From: Rostrohypoxylon terebratum
Lineage: Eukaryota > Ascomycota > Sordariomycetes > Xylariales > Hypoxylaceae
NCBI GenBank assembly: GCA_022497145.1
Contig: MU385856.1
Span: forward strand, 744,001-808,000
DNA: 64,000 bases
Reading direction: 5' to 3'
Positions 1 through 12,050 of this stretch are shown here, in pieces (the first letter of the stretch is position 1; every line of letters starts with the position of its first letter). A program made the translations under genes and the position numbers. The notes below the pieces were generated by a model that saw nothing but the letters and a program-made list of their open reading frames with translations, was not told where the DNA came from and made no database searches.

Positions 1-946
1 TCACGTAAGTGTCCTTGTTTTATTTTCTATGGAGCCGGTCTAATCATCATTGATAGTGCCCAAGAAGGTCTTGAAGCCAGATGTCTTCCAAGAATTCGAA
101 TTGAAAGAGAAGACGATCATTTCTCACAATGTAGCCATGTTAGTCAGATCCCATTGTATGACGTTGGCGTCTTTCGTATCGTTAACAGCTGGACAAATAG
201 CTACCGATTCTCGTTGCCCTCCCCGACGTCTATCCTCGGCCTTCCAATCGGCCAACATATTTCTATCGGCGCTGCCATCGCGCAGCCTGATGGCTCTACC
301 AAAGAGATTGTGCGATCGTATACCCCCATCTCTGGCGATCACCAACCCGGCTACTTCGATCTGCTCATCAAATCCTATCCAACTGGCAACATCTCCCGAC
401 ACATGGCCTCTCTTGGCGTAGGTCAGACAATTCGTGTCAAGGGACCGAAAGGTGCATTCGTATACACCCCTAACATGGTTCGTCATTTTGGTATGGTTGC
501 TGGTGGCACTGGTATCACTCCCATGCTTCAGGTTGTGCGAGCGATCATCCGAGGACGTGCGGCGGGCGACAAGACTCAGGTTGACCTCATCTTTGCCAAT
601 GTCACGGAACAAGATATTCTGCTTAGGGAAGATCTCGACGCGCTAGCCAAAGAGGATTCCGGTTTCAGAGTCCACTATGTTCTTGACAAGCCTCCTGAGG
701 GATGGACGGGCGGTGTAGGATACGTGACGCCTGATATGGTCACTGTAGGTTTATTATTCCATCGGTTTACAAAACTCCAAGCTAACAAGTGCTTAGAAAT
801 GGCTACCAAAGCCTGCCGATGATGTCAAGATATTGCTCTGCGGCCCCCCACCCATGATTAGCGGGCTAAAGAAGTCAACAGAAAGCCTTGGTTTTAAGAA
901 GGCTCGCCCTGTTAGCAAGCTGGAAGACCAGGTGTTTGCCTTCTAA
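1..946 (+). CDS. CBR1: NADH-cytochrome b5 reductase, microsomal type (5' end outside window)
   Basis: FAD-dependent reductase that passes electrons from NADH to cytochrome b5, for example for sterol and fatty-acid modification at the ER or outer mitochondrial membrane. Exons are <1-4, 57-138, 201-744 and 797-946; the three introns (5-56, 139-200, 745-796) have GT..AG ends and keep one frame, giving the last 259 residues. Seen in order: the FAD motif RSYTPISG (nt 313-336), a GNISRH segment, the NADH-binding GGTGITPM (nt 502-525) and CGPPPM (nt 839-856). The C-terminus reads SKLEDQVFAF, which fits the Cbr1 branch rather than mitochondrial Mcr1. The N-terminal membrane anchor is expected upstream of the window. 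Nothing is broken in the visible part. Confidence 0.93.
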
Positions 947-3935
947 ATGAGCAAGCCATTGACTATGCGTTGGAAAAATAGAATTTTCAGCAAATCGTGA
1001 CCAATTCGATTTTACAGGACATTTGCAGATGCCATGCGAGAAAGAAGAACTGGGCGTCCCAGTCTCAACGGAACTCATCCGCCAACGGCGGCCTTCGTTC
1101 ACGGTACAAGACATTGCCCCAAGATTTAACTAATAGCTAAATGTCCTGTATATGAACATTAATAAATATACGAGCATGCCTAATCGATTCTACCTACCTA
1201 CCTGGTTACCCAAGCGAAATGATTCCATTATGATTTTTATTCGATCTATGTCTTCTCGAGGTACTTTCAGGGCTTTTTGTTACAAAACGCTGGATTCGCG
1301 CCCTGGATAACACATAAGAGCATCCTGACTGATACCAGGTTGAAGACATTGATTATCATCGGTCAAAGCTAACCCTGATTTCATAAATACAACCGTGGTT
1401 AGTAAGTATATCCCGTGAATGATTGAACTAATCGAATGGCAAAGACAGCATTTGTCACGATACTACAGGAAATGGCTCTGCGAGAATTGATTTTTGCATG
1501 AAACCCTCTTCCGAGACAAAACGATGGTTATTCGATGCACCACAACAATATGTCCGAAAATCCACATTCCGGAGTTTGGCAGGGACTCTGCTGGCTCTCC
1601 TGCATTTGATGGCGCTTCAACTCCTCCGCTAGACGAGAGTTTGTTCAAGCCACTTCCGTCACCACTATGAGAAAGCAACTGCTGACGGATCTCAGTGGAG
1701 ATTTGAGTGGGGATGATTTGACCCCCAAATGTCCCGCGAAGTCACCGAGTTGTCAAGTTACATGTACAACGTTCAAACCGGTGAGGACAGACGGGGTTTC
1801 CGAATGGGCGAGTCAGGCCTTCACCATTGTCCCCACCGCCCCGGATAAATCACATGGAAGTTCGAACACTTCTCTGGCTACCTACCTACCTAGATATGCA
1901 CTCACCTTTACCCATCGGTAGGTATTCTCAAAGGTCGTCGGGATACCAATTAAGCGATCAATTCCTCGAATAGTGTCGGGGACCCTGTACGAACGAGGAT
2001 AATACTGGCGGTGAGAAGAATGAGCCTGAAACAATGAGATGAGTTGGCTCAACGACTCGAAAGGCTGATGCAAATCGTGAATCGGATACCTAGGTCCTAG
2101 GTAGGTATTCAATGGCCTTTAAGAGGATTTGCTACATACTAGGTCATGTTTGCCCTAAGCCTATACAGTTAATATCTCGCAGGAGTATAAAATGTTGCGG
2201 TCCATATTTCTTCTCGACTCATTTTCTGCTGGTTTTCATTGGACGTACCTTGCCGATCTCGGCAAATCTGCCCAGTGGTTGACAGGCACATGATGAGATA
2301 TTACAAGCAAATTATAGTGTTGAACAACATATAGAACGCCTCATATAATAGACTTTCTCAGAACCGACCCGTACTATTCGATAGCGAAGTCAAGCGATCT
2401 ATCGACTTGGCAATTGTCAACTTGAAGGCATGTGTAATCGTTCGGTCTACTATGATAGCCCTGTACTTCACGTGGACTCTGCAACCCCAAATAGAGATAG
2501 TAGGTGAGTTCGTGATGTATTGTACCAATAGAGAAATTACATATTTCGTAGCTGACTCTGGTAGTTGTTCGAAGCTGCAGTTAACCTTATTAATAAAGTC
2601 GATCTTAAGATTGATAAAATGCTCAATGGAGTGTTGAAGTCATGATTTTCATTGGTGTCTACATGTATTTTGTACCCGATCCGGCAGTCGGAGCTGTGGA
2701 TTGCATGTGGTGTCGACCGGGGGGTTTGATAGTCGAAGGTTGTACTATGTAGGCAGCATGCACGTGTACCTAATGGGGTAGATGGGGGGTACCTCGATGA
2801 GGCACGTTGGCAGGGCTTGCGGCGATGCACGACTTAAGCTTGGCTTATTACCTAACTTGTAATTGTAAGAGCCGAGAATAGATCGATGTGTCCGTTGGAG
2901 TATCCATCTACTCATTCACAAAACGCAGATTTTCCTTTTTTAATATCACATCTGGCAGGTATATCATGATGTAGGTATGGTACGAAGTACTATGTAGGTA
3001 CCTAGTAATACCCAGTAAAACTTTATGATGTAAGGTTATCGTCATCGCTGCTTAGACTCGCACTAATTCAGTACGTAGTACCTTTGTACTATTGCTCCGA
3101 GGTCATAGGCATGCGCCGAATCTTCCAGACCCGAATTTAGATAACCCTGGAGCCCTGAAGACCAAATTTGGCGTTTCTATCAGTTGAACCAGCCCGTCTT
3201 CCCAGGTCGTCGGAGACCAATCCTACCACTCCTTCATGGGTCCTGGCTCCCACACCTACCATTTTCTCCACACCATTTTTCACACTTCCTTACCTTCTTC
3301 CCAGCAAATCATTTCATCATTGTACCTATCATTCCTTTTTTGATGTCGAACTCTTGTCAATTGACAAGTGCGGCTCCCCAAAGAATTCCGACCTCCTCCA
3401 CGCTCCTCCCGCGCAAGGCAAGGGCTTAGGGCTTGATAAACTTCCAAGGTTTACACAAGAACGAACAGCCTTTGGACTAACTGCGGAACTACTGGAAGTC
3501 AATTGTACAATACAGATGCAATACATGCAATACATGCATGGAACAATACAACAGAAAGTCACCTAGCATAACCGATCAAACCTTGTGACTATTCGGATAC
3601 TCCAGAAACTGCAACTGCAATTCTAAAGAATAAGCTGATAGGAAAGCAGCTCCACTATACAAGAACAAAGGCGAAGGCAAATTGAGGCCATCGAAGGCAA
3701 AAAAAAAAAGATTTTATATTTCTTGCAACTGCTTTACTTACAAGCACTCTGCATCCTGTCGTTGAAATTTATTCAAAATTTAGCAACATTCGATCTTATA
3801 TTGTCTTATTCTTGTCTTGTCTTGCCTTGTCTTACCTTGTCGTTGGTCAGCAATTCAACATCAACAATGCTTATTCTTCATCCATTGGCTGTTTTCGGTT
3901 GATATTAAATTGTGGTGTGCGGCGCGCTCGGCACA
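947..3935. other. Intergenic DNA, no supportable gene
   Basis: About 3 kb without a coding signal: open frames are short, lack family motifs and overlap on both strands. Copies of the TACCTACCTA/TAGGTAGGTA motif lie near 1191-1203, 1878-1893 and 2090-2107. Directly before the next gene (about 3805-3845) there is a run of CTTGT-type pentamers, a pyrimidine-rich leader as often seen at filamentous-ascomycete promoters. Confidence 0.6.
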
Positions 3936-5747
3936 ATGGATGACACTACAAGTTTAGTATCCGACCTGGTCCAAAAGCTCGCTGAGCTCGATGACAAGGT
4001 CAAAACATATCGCCAGGATATGGCCCAAGAGTTTCACCGATATTCGCGCCAGCGCTTACAGGACGCGCCGGGACATGTTTCTGCCAAGGTTCGGAAATTG
4101 GTGGCTGAACGCTTCCAGAACTACCCGGCATTGAATCCATGTCTCGACCAGGACACTTATTCGCAATCGCAAGAAAACACCAACGACGTCAGCGATGACG
4201 AGAAGCCGCGGCCGGTTAGGCAACCATCACCGCCAGTTTCACCTCAAATTCCTTTCCTTCCCTTGTTCGACGCTCCCAGGAGTCCCCATGAACGAGAGCG
4301 CGAGTTTCACGGTCTGTTTACACCGAGTTATCTCCCCTTGCTTGATGCTGCACAGCGACATAGCCCGATACCTCCTGCATTACCACCTCAGGCACCTGAA
4401 GTCAAAGAACCTAACAATAATGAAGACACCTCACTTGCTACGCTAGCGAGTCCAATCGTTTTACCCCGACCAGATCCTGTACGACGGCATACTACAGATA
4501 CAGACTCTTCAATTACTTCTGACGATAGCACGACACGGTTACGAAGAAGCGCCTTACGTCGGTCGTCCAGTTCCTCTGTTAAGGCTCAAAGTCCCAGACG
4601 AGTGCGCTTTGACGTGGAAGGTGAAGAGGTACTTCCCACCTCGTCACCCCCGATCTCACCTCGAGCACCAGATCTTCCGCCCTCTCCATTAGGCAACCCC
4701 ACCAGTCTTCTGGATGAGTCATACAATGCGATTCTTATCAATGAAGACACCGACTTGCTAGGCAGCTCTCCGCCGATGCCTAAAAAGATAACCTCAACTG
4801 ATCGTCTTAAGGCCATGGCACGCAATTCAAACGAGGACACCTCGAAATGGGAGGTTGTCGGCAACCTCGAAGCCATCGACGATGACGAGGAAGAGTTAGT
4901 CATGGCTGGTTTGCATAGCCGAAAAGCAAATGACACATCTCAAAATTTAGCCAATCACGTAAACCCGGACGGCACGGCACATCGTATAAATGATGCCCAC
5001 CTCCCAATTCAATCCGGCGCACCTTCGACAGCTGTGAAAGAAGGAGAAGAAAACGAAATTCCTGAAGAAGTTGATGGTATAGACGACGTTCTCATGATGC
5101 CGCCACTAAGTTCATTCAAAGATAAGAAACGGTTTTCACCGCCACTCGAAACGACTCCCGGATCTGACTCCAAATCGGAATCAAACGCACCTAAGCCGCA
5201 TCTAGCAGGAAAACACAAGCCATCAAAATCACCACATGATTCTACAAACGAACCATCACTTAACGAAGAAGACTTGTTTGAGTTTGACGACCAGGATTTT
5301 GACTTGGGCAATACACCTAAGTCGACTATGAAATATATTAATGAGGAAGACGAGGAGGAAGAGGAAGATGAAGCTGATGTGACGCCTATAGCCGAAAACC
5401 CGGTTCTATTTTCGACATCTCCAGCGATTCCTGTCGCAAGACCTGCTCCAGCAACCCCTCCTTTACCGTTGCCTCGTCAGATGGCCGCATCTGCGGGGTC
5501 ATATCGTGGAAGGCCATTCTCAATTGGTGTCGTTCGTGATCCGGAGCTACACAAGAGAGCTGCGGAAATGGGCGACTTCTTTACGTTTGTCGGCAGCGTT
5601 GACGGACGGAGCGGGGTTGATGAGTCGACAAGTTATAGACCTGACGTTACCTACTTCAACGGCACACCAAAAAGTCTTAGCGAGCGCTTGATGAAGGAAG
5701 ATTTGGAAGATGCGCGCCGAAACGCAGAAGCTAATAGTCACGACTAA
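3936..5747 (+). CDS. Hypothetical acidic, mostly disordered protein with N-terminal helix
   Basis: Single-exon frame of 603 residues. I chose the ATG at 3936 (context ACA-ATG-G); the frame also extends upstream through GTG codons but without another ATG. Residues about 5-60 form a charged, helical, probably coiled-coil segment (DLVQKLAELDDKVKTYRQD...). The middle is rich in Pro, Ser, Asp and Glu with basic SRR/SPRR patches, and a run of Glu/Asp lies near residue 470 (about nt 5340-5375). The C-terminal roughly 90 residues (from PFSIGVVRDPELHKRAAEMG) look ordered and are the likely conserved part. I recognise no catalytic motif, signal peptide or membrane helix. The composition suggests a phosphorylated scaffold or nuclear protein, but that is inference; function unknown. 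Confidence 0.8.
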   Translation: MDDTTSLVSDLVQKLAELDDKVKTYRQDMAQEFHRYSRQRLQDAPGHVSAKVRKLVAERFQNYPALNPCLDQDTYSQSQENTNDVSDDEKPRPVRQPSPPVSPQIPFLPLFDAPRSPHEREREFHGLFTPSYLPLLDAAQRHSPIPPALPPQAPEVKEPNNNEDTSLATLASPIVLPRPDPVRRHTTDTDSSITSDDSTTRLRRSALRRSSSSSVKAQSPRRVRFDVEGEEVLPTSSPPISPRAPDLPPSPLGNPTSLLDESYNAILINEDTDLLGSSPPMPKKITSTDRLKAMARNSNEDTSKWEVVGNLEAIDDDEEELVMAGLHSRKANDTSQNLANHVNPDGTAHRINDAHLPIQSGAPSTAVKEGEENEIPEEVDGIDDVLMMPPLSSFKDKKRFSPPLETTPGSDSKSESNAPKPHLAGKHKPSKSPHDSTNEPSLNEEDLFEFDDQDFDLGNTPKSTMKYINEEDEEEEEDEADVTPIAENPVLFSTSPAIPVARPAPATPPLPLPRQMAASAGSYRGRPFSIGVVRDPELHKRAAEMGDFFTFVGSVDGRSGVDESTSYRPDVTYFNGTPKSLSERLMKEDLEDARRNAEANSHD

Positions 5748-7743
5748 CTTGTCTACCTCCAAACGCCGGAGCATGTCTAAGTACGTCTTAAAGAATCCGC
5801 CAATGGAGGTCGACCTGCTCGCCGTGATGGTCCTAATATCACTCTAATTCTTTAATGTCTAACTGCATTTTCTTGCCATATACTTGGCATTTGGTGCTTG
5901 AGGGAGGCGGGATCTGCATTTATGTTGGCGTTGAAGGTGGCATTGTGCTCTACTGGGTCTCATACACGATACGGGCGGAACGGTTGTGGCATATCCACGG
6001 ATACGTATACGAAGGCTCTATACTGAACTCCCTTTCTATGGTCATACGGTGGGGTACAGGGCGCTGGAGGCGATATAAGTTCGGTATCTGGCCTGTATTT
6101 GCATCGGATTCCCTCTTCCCCTGTATCCGGACATCTGGACAGGTCAGGCTAGGTATTCGGGTTGAAGATCGCTTGATTGCGTCAAAGAGAGCTCATTAGG
6201 CGTGGAGGTGACTGATAGTATTGCGCTCATATATTGGCATCTCCAAGGCTAGAGAGCCTTGGCCCAGAATGGGGCATGGAGAGAATTTGAATCCTGCCAC
6301 GGGATAGTGCTGGCATATGTACCTACCTACTCGATATGCGGGAGGGGCGATGCTCTTTGAATGGAGCGATAATAGCTAACGAGAACAATAGCAATGACAA
6401 TCGTTGGCTATAACTATAACACAATTACCGATGCGAATGGCGATGCCGGTGTCCTTGAGAATGACGAAGTCCCTCCGACCTAAGACGGGATTAGTTATAA
6501 TATTGACTAGGTAGGATATATACCGTTGGTAATAGGTACACCAGGCGAGTGCCGGGTTTATTCGGATTGATAATATTGATAGCATACCTATAATATATAT
6601 ATATATATATAACTTAGTAGGTGCCTACTAGGTAAGCAGCATAAGCTTACTAGGTGGTTTTGCATGCTACAACTACAGCTGCAACACTGAGGTAGGACAA
6701 CCTGCACTTGAAGTTTAGGACCTAGGACTTAGGACCTTAAGGCTTAGGTACTCGCAGATTCGGTAGGTTTGCTAGATCCTTGGCGTCACATCCGTTTCCA
6801 CTTAGCTTAACATTCAAATTGAAGGTACTACATGATTGTCCACGTATGTAACTTTCTTCTTTAATTTGTATTTTTCTTTTAAATTCCTTTTAAAAAAAGA
6901 TTTCACGGGGCAGATTCTAGACTCCAGACTCCAGACCAGTTTTAACTATTTTCACACCTACCCGTTACAGCAAACCAGGCATCATCTTCTTTTCTAGAAC
7001 GCACCAAAACTTCGATATGACGTTACACCCAGCCTACTTAGTGAGGTATCAAATTAATATCAATACAGGAACGGGGATAGGCACGGTACAGGCAAAAGGG
7101 GGCGCAAGCAATGCCGTCAGCCAATAGGACTCGTGAAGGAGGAAATTTAGACTGAGTGTCTACACCAAATCAGTTCACCGCGATGAGGGCCGCTAAACCT
7201 GATTCTGCTACCGAGGGGGGCATATCTTGACATTTTGGGACATCCTCTCCATCCTTCATGTCATGTTCAGCCGACGCTTGTCGCAAGGCGTCCATTTCCC
7301 ACTCCAGCTCTTTTGTCGGCAAGAAAAGTCTTGGTCTTGGTGTCTTGGTGCGTTAAATGCGTTAAATCTCAAGTGAGTGTGGAATTTATCGCCCTCAAGT
7401 GTTGCGGCTTTAGCCGAATTGTCGAATGTCGAATGTCCAGTCCACAACCCATTCGAGTGATTGATTTCCGTCTACCTTTCTACCCAAGGTCCCAAGATCC
7501 CAAGGTCCCAAGCCTCCAACTTCACAGTCCGTTACGTACAATCTCACCCGCCATGCGGTGCGATAATGCCATGTAAAGACGAAGCCGAAGCCGAAGCCTC
7601 TACGACATCTTTTTCTTCATTCTTCCTAGTACTAGTACCTATCTGATTGCCTCGCGATTGATCCTCTCATTTCCTCCGTCCTTCCCTCCTCCCTCCTACC
7701 TCCTCCCGTTGCAGCTGGTCGATCTGCACAAGCGTATGTGATC
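5748..7743. other. Intergenic DNA with AT microsatellite and CT-rich promoter end
   Basis: No gene recognised. Contains an (AT)n run at about 6592-6610, repeated CCTAGGAC/TTAGGAC words at about 6717-6750, and a C/T-rich tract at about 7671-7712 just before the caspase-like gene, probably its core promoter or leader. Confidence 0.55.
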
Positions 7744-10700
7744 ATGGGGGACCAGCCGTTTGTGACGATAAGTGAATGGCAGCCCACGGATGGGCATAGT
7801 TTCAGCAGTGGAGATTCTGCCGTACGTCGAGAAAAGAAGATAGCCAGGCCTCAAGCTCGCTCTCATCTAATCACATCTTCTCAGTATGGTTCCAGCATTG
7901 AAGATGACAGGACCCCCTCCGCCACACACGATATCAGCCGTGTGAACTTCCACGTCAAGCATCTACCCGAATTCGCAAAAACTCTAGAGGAAGTGCGTGT
8001 CTGCCCTCTCCTTACATTATGCGCTCGCAAGCCGTTAAAGAACTAACGAGCCCACTTTCGTAGTCGGCTACCCGAGCTTTCCCTAACCGGGGGGGCTCGC
8101 AGAGATACAAGAAAGTACATGTCCTCCTCCTTCACTGGACATGCGATGATCTGTTTGTTCTCAAGGAGCTTGATGATCTAGAGGCATGCTTCCGAGAAGA
8201 ATACAGCTTCGAGACTGAAACGTTCCCGATACCGTCCGACAATGCGCACCTGGAATTGATGTTGAAAATCGGCGCTATGATCAAGGAGCACGAGTCGAAT
8301 GATACCTTGTTTATCGTGTACTACGGTGGCCACGCAAGAATCGACGAGTCGAGGCAAAGCACGTGGTGCGGGTAGGTTATTTAGCTGACGTATCTGTCTT
8401 TCTGTTTCGTATACTGATTCAAAATCCAGAACCCGAAGTTCAGATTCGCCATGGCTTCAGTAAGTCTACGCTATGCCCTACCAAGTCAGGTCGCATACAT
8501 GTAACGGCGTTAACGATCCTGTAGATGGTCTGCAATCCAGACTTTGTTAGAAAGATCGCTCTCAGATGTTTTGATCCTTTTGGACTGCTGCGCCGGCGCC
8601 GCAAGTGCTACTTTTCCTAATGGTAACAGCATAACGGAAACGATATCGGCATCTAGCTGGGATGCCATCGCTCCAGATCCGGGGAGGTATTCATTCACTA
8701 ACACGCTAATCGAAGTGCTTCAAGAATGGAGGCGGAGAACCTTTTCCGCAGCGATGCTTCACGCAGAGGTCCTTGCGCGCCTTAAGCACCCGAGGCCCGA
8801 GATGTTGAACGGAAAACATTTCGAAGCACGTGCTACACCAGTACATTTTATGATGACCGCTAACCACAAGGCACCGAGTATCGAAATAGCTCGGATTCTG
8901 TCGTCGGACGCAAGACCGCCCTCGCCCCCCCAGGAATCCGGATTCGATGCTAATCCCATGAATGGTCGATCGGCAGGACCGCAGGATATCGTTGGATCCG
9001 AGCCAAATGAGGATGTGCCTCATGTGATGATTTCCCTAGCGCTCGAAGAAGACCAGCGCCTTAACATCAACGATTGGGAGCACTGGCTTTCAAATATTCC
9101 TGCGCTCGCCAAGTATGTTAAGGTTCAGGGTGTGTTTAAAAGTCATTCAACATTATTGCTCTTGTCTATGCCGGTGATGGTTTGGGATCTGCTTCCGGAG
9201 AACCATGCGTGCAACTTCGTCGCGTTTATTCGGTCGAACAACTTAGCCATTAGGAATCAAAGCGAGCCAAGGATAGTAGAGGAAGAAGTATTGACGGGCG
9301 CCGACATAGATGCGGATTTGAGGTCAATTTATTCGGGAACCACTGCATACACCGCCGGGCCTCTAGAGTCCCTCGGTGGTGCTAGATTATCTATGATGTC
9401 GGCTTTCTCAAATGGTAAGGCACCGATGGAGCCCGCATATAGAAATTACGAACGGCCATCCTTTGACGGCTCCAGCCGTCTTTATCGACATTCATCGAAC
9501 ACGATGCCTCTGGACCAGTCAAAGCCCAATAGAAATTGGTCAACCTCTTCTCGTGGTCCATCAACGAGGCAACGTCCTGCGCCTCTTCATAAGAGTATGT
9601 CCTATGGTAACATAGCGCAACAATTAACCATAAACCAACCTCGAGGCGCAAGGAGGACATCGTTGGCTTCCATATCAAGCCAACCCGAACTTCCACCACA
9701 TGTCCAGGCACGTTTAGAAGAGTTCTTCCACGACAACCCTGTTCCTACAGTCGCTGTCAGGGAATTCCTAGCATCAAGCAATAAAATAGAAACGGCGGAT
9801 TTAGAGGTGAGTGATGGCCGAGAAATTCCGATTCACAGAATTTACGTTAACATGATCTAGGCCTGGTTCAAACACCGCCGAGAACAACAAGAAGTCGAGA
9901 ATAGACTACAGAATCTCAAGATTGATGATCACAGCCATGACCCTCCAAAATACGGTGCACAGATGATACTTCCCGGACATCTCAACAAGTTGCTTGAAAT
10001 TTATCCGGCGGGTCGTGGGCAGATCGTGGTAATTGATCTCCGCTCACCTTCCGAATACGAGCATTCTCACATCCATGGTGCCATCAATTTTAGAGCTCCC
10101 GAATCATTTGTGGCAAGAGCTAGTATGGAAATGATCGAGAGGGCACTCCCAGATGAGGCGAGCCGCAATGCATTTAACAAATGGTACGGTAGCACATGTG
10201 TCGTATTTTACGATAGGGTTGTCGAGTTCACTTGGGAGGCACCTGTAGCCGACGCGCTATACCAGAAATTCAAGAGTAAGGGTTGGGCTGGACAATGTTT
10301 TGTGCTCAAGGGTCACTACCGGGAATTTTCTCATTCCTTCGACCAGTACATTATCAGCAAGAACATGACGAGCAACTCCAAGGAATATCTTGCTGGCCTT
10401 GAGAAGCTGCCTGAGGAGGGAACAGTGAGTTTTCGTGCAATCTATCGAGACAAAAATCCCGCTAACCGGGCTATAGGATGAAGATCACCAACGATACGAT
10501 GACTGGCTGAAACTTCTCGAAGGTGAAGATAGGGTATATTCAACTGACCTAGTTCCAGCGGTGAAAGCCGAGCGTGTCGAAGCTACGGTTCAGCATCAGA
10601 AGGAAATCGAAGTTGAATTCGAGCACGAGCACCCAGATCTACACAAGGAAGCCGTGAACCGGAGGCGCGATAGTAATTGGTCTCTCAAAGCCCCCATGGT

Positions 10701-11013
10701 TCCTCACCTGGAGCGCGGCATCGCTAAGATGCAGGAAGCCGGAAGAGCAATGGGATCGGGCAGATCCGGAGCTCCTCCAGGGGACTATAGACGACCTATG
10801 GATAAGCTCTCCATGTCAGATTACGATCTTCTCGAATCCGAAGACGAACATTTGAGCCATGACTCCGCGCCACCAAAACTGGGTTCGGTCCCTTCTCATA
10901 AACTAGCATCTGATGAGGCTACTCCTGAGAAGAAGGGGCGGTCCGGACTAGCCGGAGGTCGTAGTCTCCTGGGCAAATTTATGCGAACCGGCCGCCAGGA
11001 TCCTCCACGGTAA
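7744..11013 (+). CDS. Caspase-like / homeodomain-like / rhodanese-like fusion protein
   Basis: Seven exons: 7744-7821, 7885-7992, 8064-8371, 8430-8459, 8525-9806, 9861-10424, 10477-11013; 968 residues. Residues about 79-290 are a C14 caspase-like domain with the catalytic His in YYGGHA (His152) and Cys in LLDCCAGA (Cys196/197). Residues about 555-615 (RLEEFFHDNPVP...AWFKHRREQ) resemble a homeodomain; WFKHRR matches the recognition-helix signature. Residues about 637-760 are rhodanese-like: the DLRSPSEYEHSHIHGAINF strand and loop is clear, but the active-site loop reads FYDRVVEF, with Asp720 where catalytic Cys would be, so sulphur transfer or phosphatase activity is unlikely. The tail is charged and disordered. 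Separate caspase-like and rhodanese families are well known; the combined function here is not known to me. All splice sites are GT..AG and in phase. Confidence 0.85.
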
Positions 11014-12028
11014 AGGCATGTGTCCAGTGTGGATGGATGGATGGTCGGTTCTTGACATCACATTTACTAAAAGATTCGCCGCTGTTATTCTACATTCCGC
11101 ATCTTCAAGCGAAGGGAACTCCTAATCTGGGTCTTTCGACATTGATCTTCATGAAATTTTTAAGCAACTATTAGAGGCATTTTTGGGATGGATACGGGAC
11201 CAACACTACGATGATATCTTCGGCGGATTAGCTACGAGCGGCAATTTGCTACATTGCATATAAATATATTCTGGCTTGGCGGGCTTATACATGGGGTTAG
11301 GGCGTGCGGTAGTCATGTCGTGGATGGGTTTGTCCCGGGAGGGAAATATATCTAGGCATCTAGGTGTTATCTGTGAGGACATATATATACAATTTTATGT
11401 TTGTGTTCGAAAAGATTTGAGAGATTGATAGATCATTAGTTCTTTGATGAAGATGATGCCTTAATGTGCTATACCGGGAGATCTTCGCAACGCCTAATTC
11501 ACTCCATGAGTTCGTTCTAACCTAGTGATAGGATATAGTACGTCTTGGGGTAAACATTGTTGGAAATAACATCGGCAAGTACCTAGAGTAAAACATTTTA
11601 GTGCCCAGTACTTAATCCGAGCTTTCGATGTTGCTTGCTAGCTGCTTGTAGAGCGTGGGCCGACTACCTACCTAGTACATATGATCTAGAGATCAGAACC
11701 CCCCTTGGCTCAGGTAACACGAAGATACGAGACTTACCTCGGTGGTCATATATCAACACCCATTATTCGAAGCTTGACTATACATACATACTAGCTTACT
11801 AATGTCTTGATGGGAGTATGAAGTAATCCTGTGTTCCTAGAGATCAACAATGGGTGAGCGTGGCACTATACCCAAGTTCTTCAACTCCTATGAAGAATCT
11901 TCACGTTACTAGTTTTGCATAATGCAGCTGTAGTTCCGTTTTGCATGTTTGCGCTAGTAATATGATTCGAGGGCAGCTGGATCGTATTATACGTCGGATA
12001 GGCACGCAAGTGGTGACCATAGCAATGG

Positions 12029-12050
12029 TAGGGTTGGGGTGTAGGGTTGG
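12029..12050. repeat. Degenerate telomere-like G-rich motif
   Basis: TAGGGTTGG is repeated with a GGTG spacer. It resembles, but does not match exactly, the fungal TTAGGG telomere unit. Too short to prove a telomeric origin. Confidence 0.35.

Noticed and set aside
3168..3566. Plus-strand 132-codon frame before the acidic-protein gene
   Set aside because: Low-complexity Pro/Phe/Ser/Leu content and no ATG context or homology signal; likely promoter DNA.
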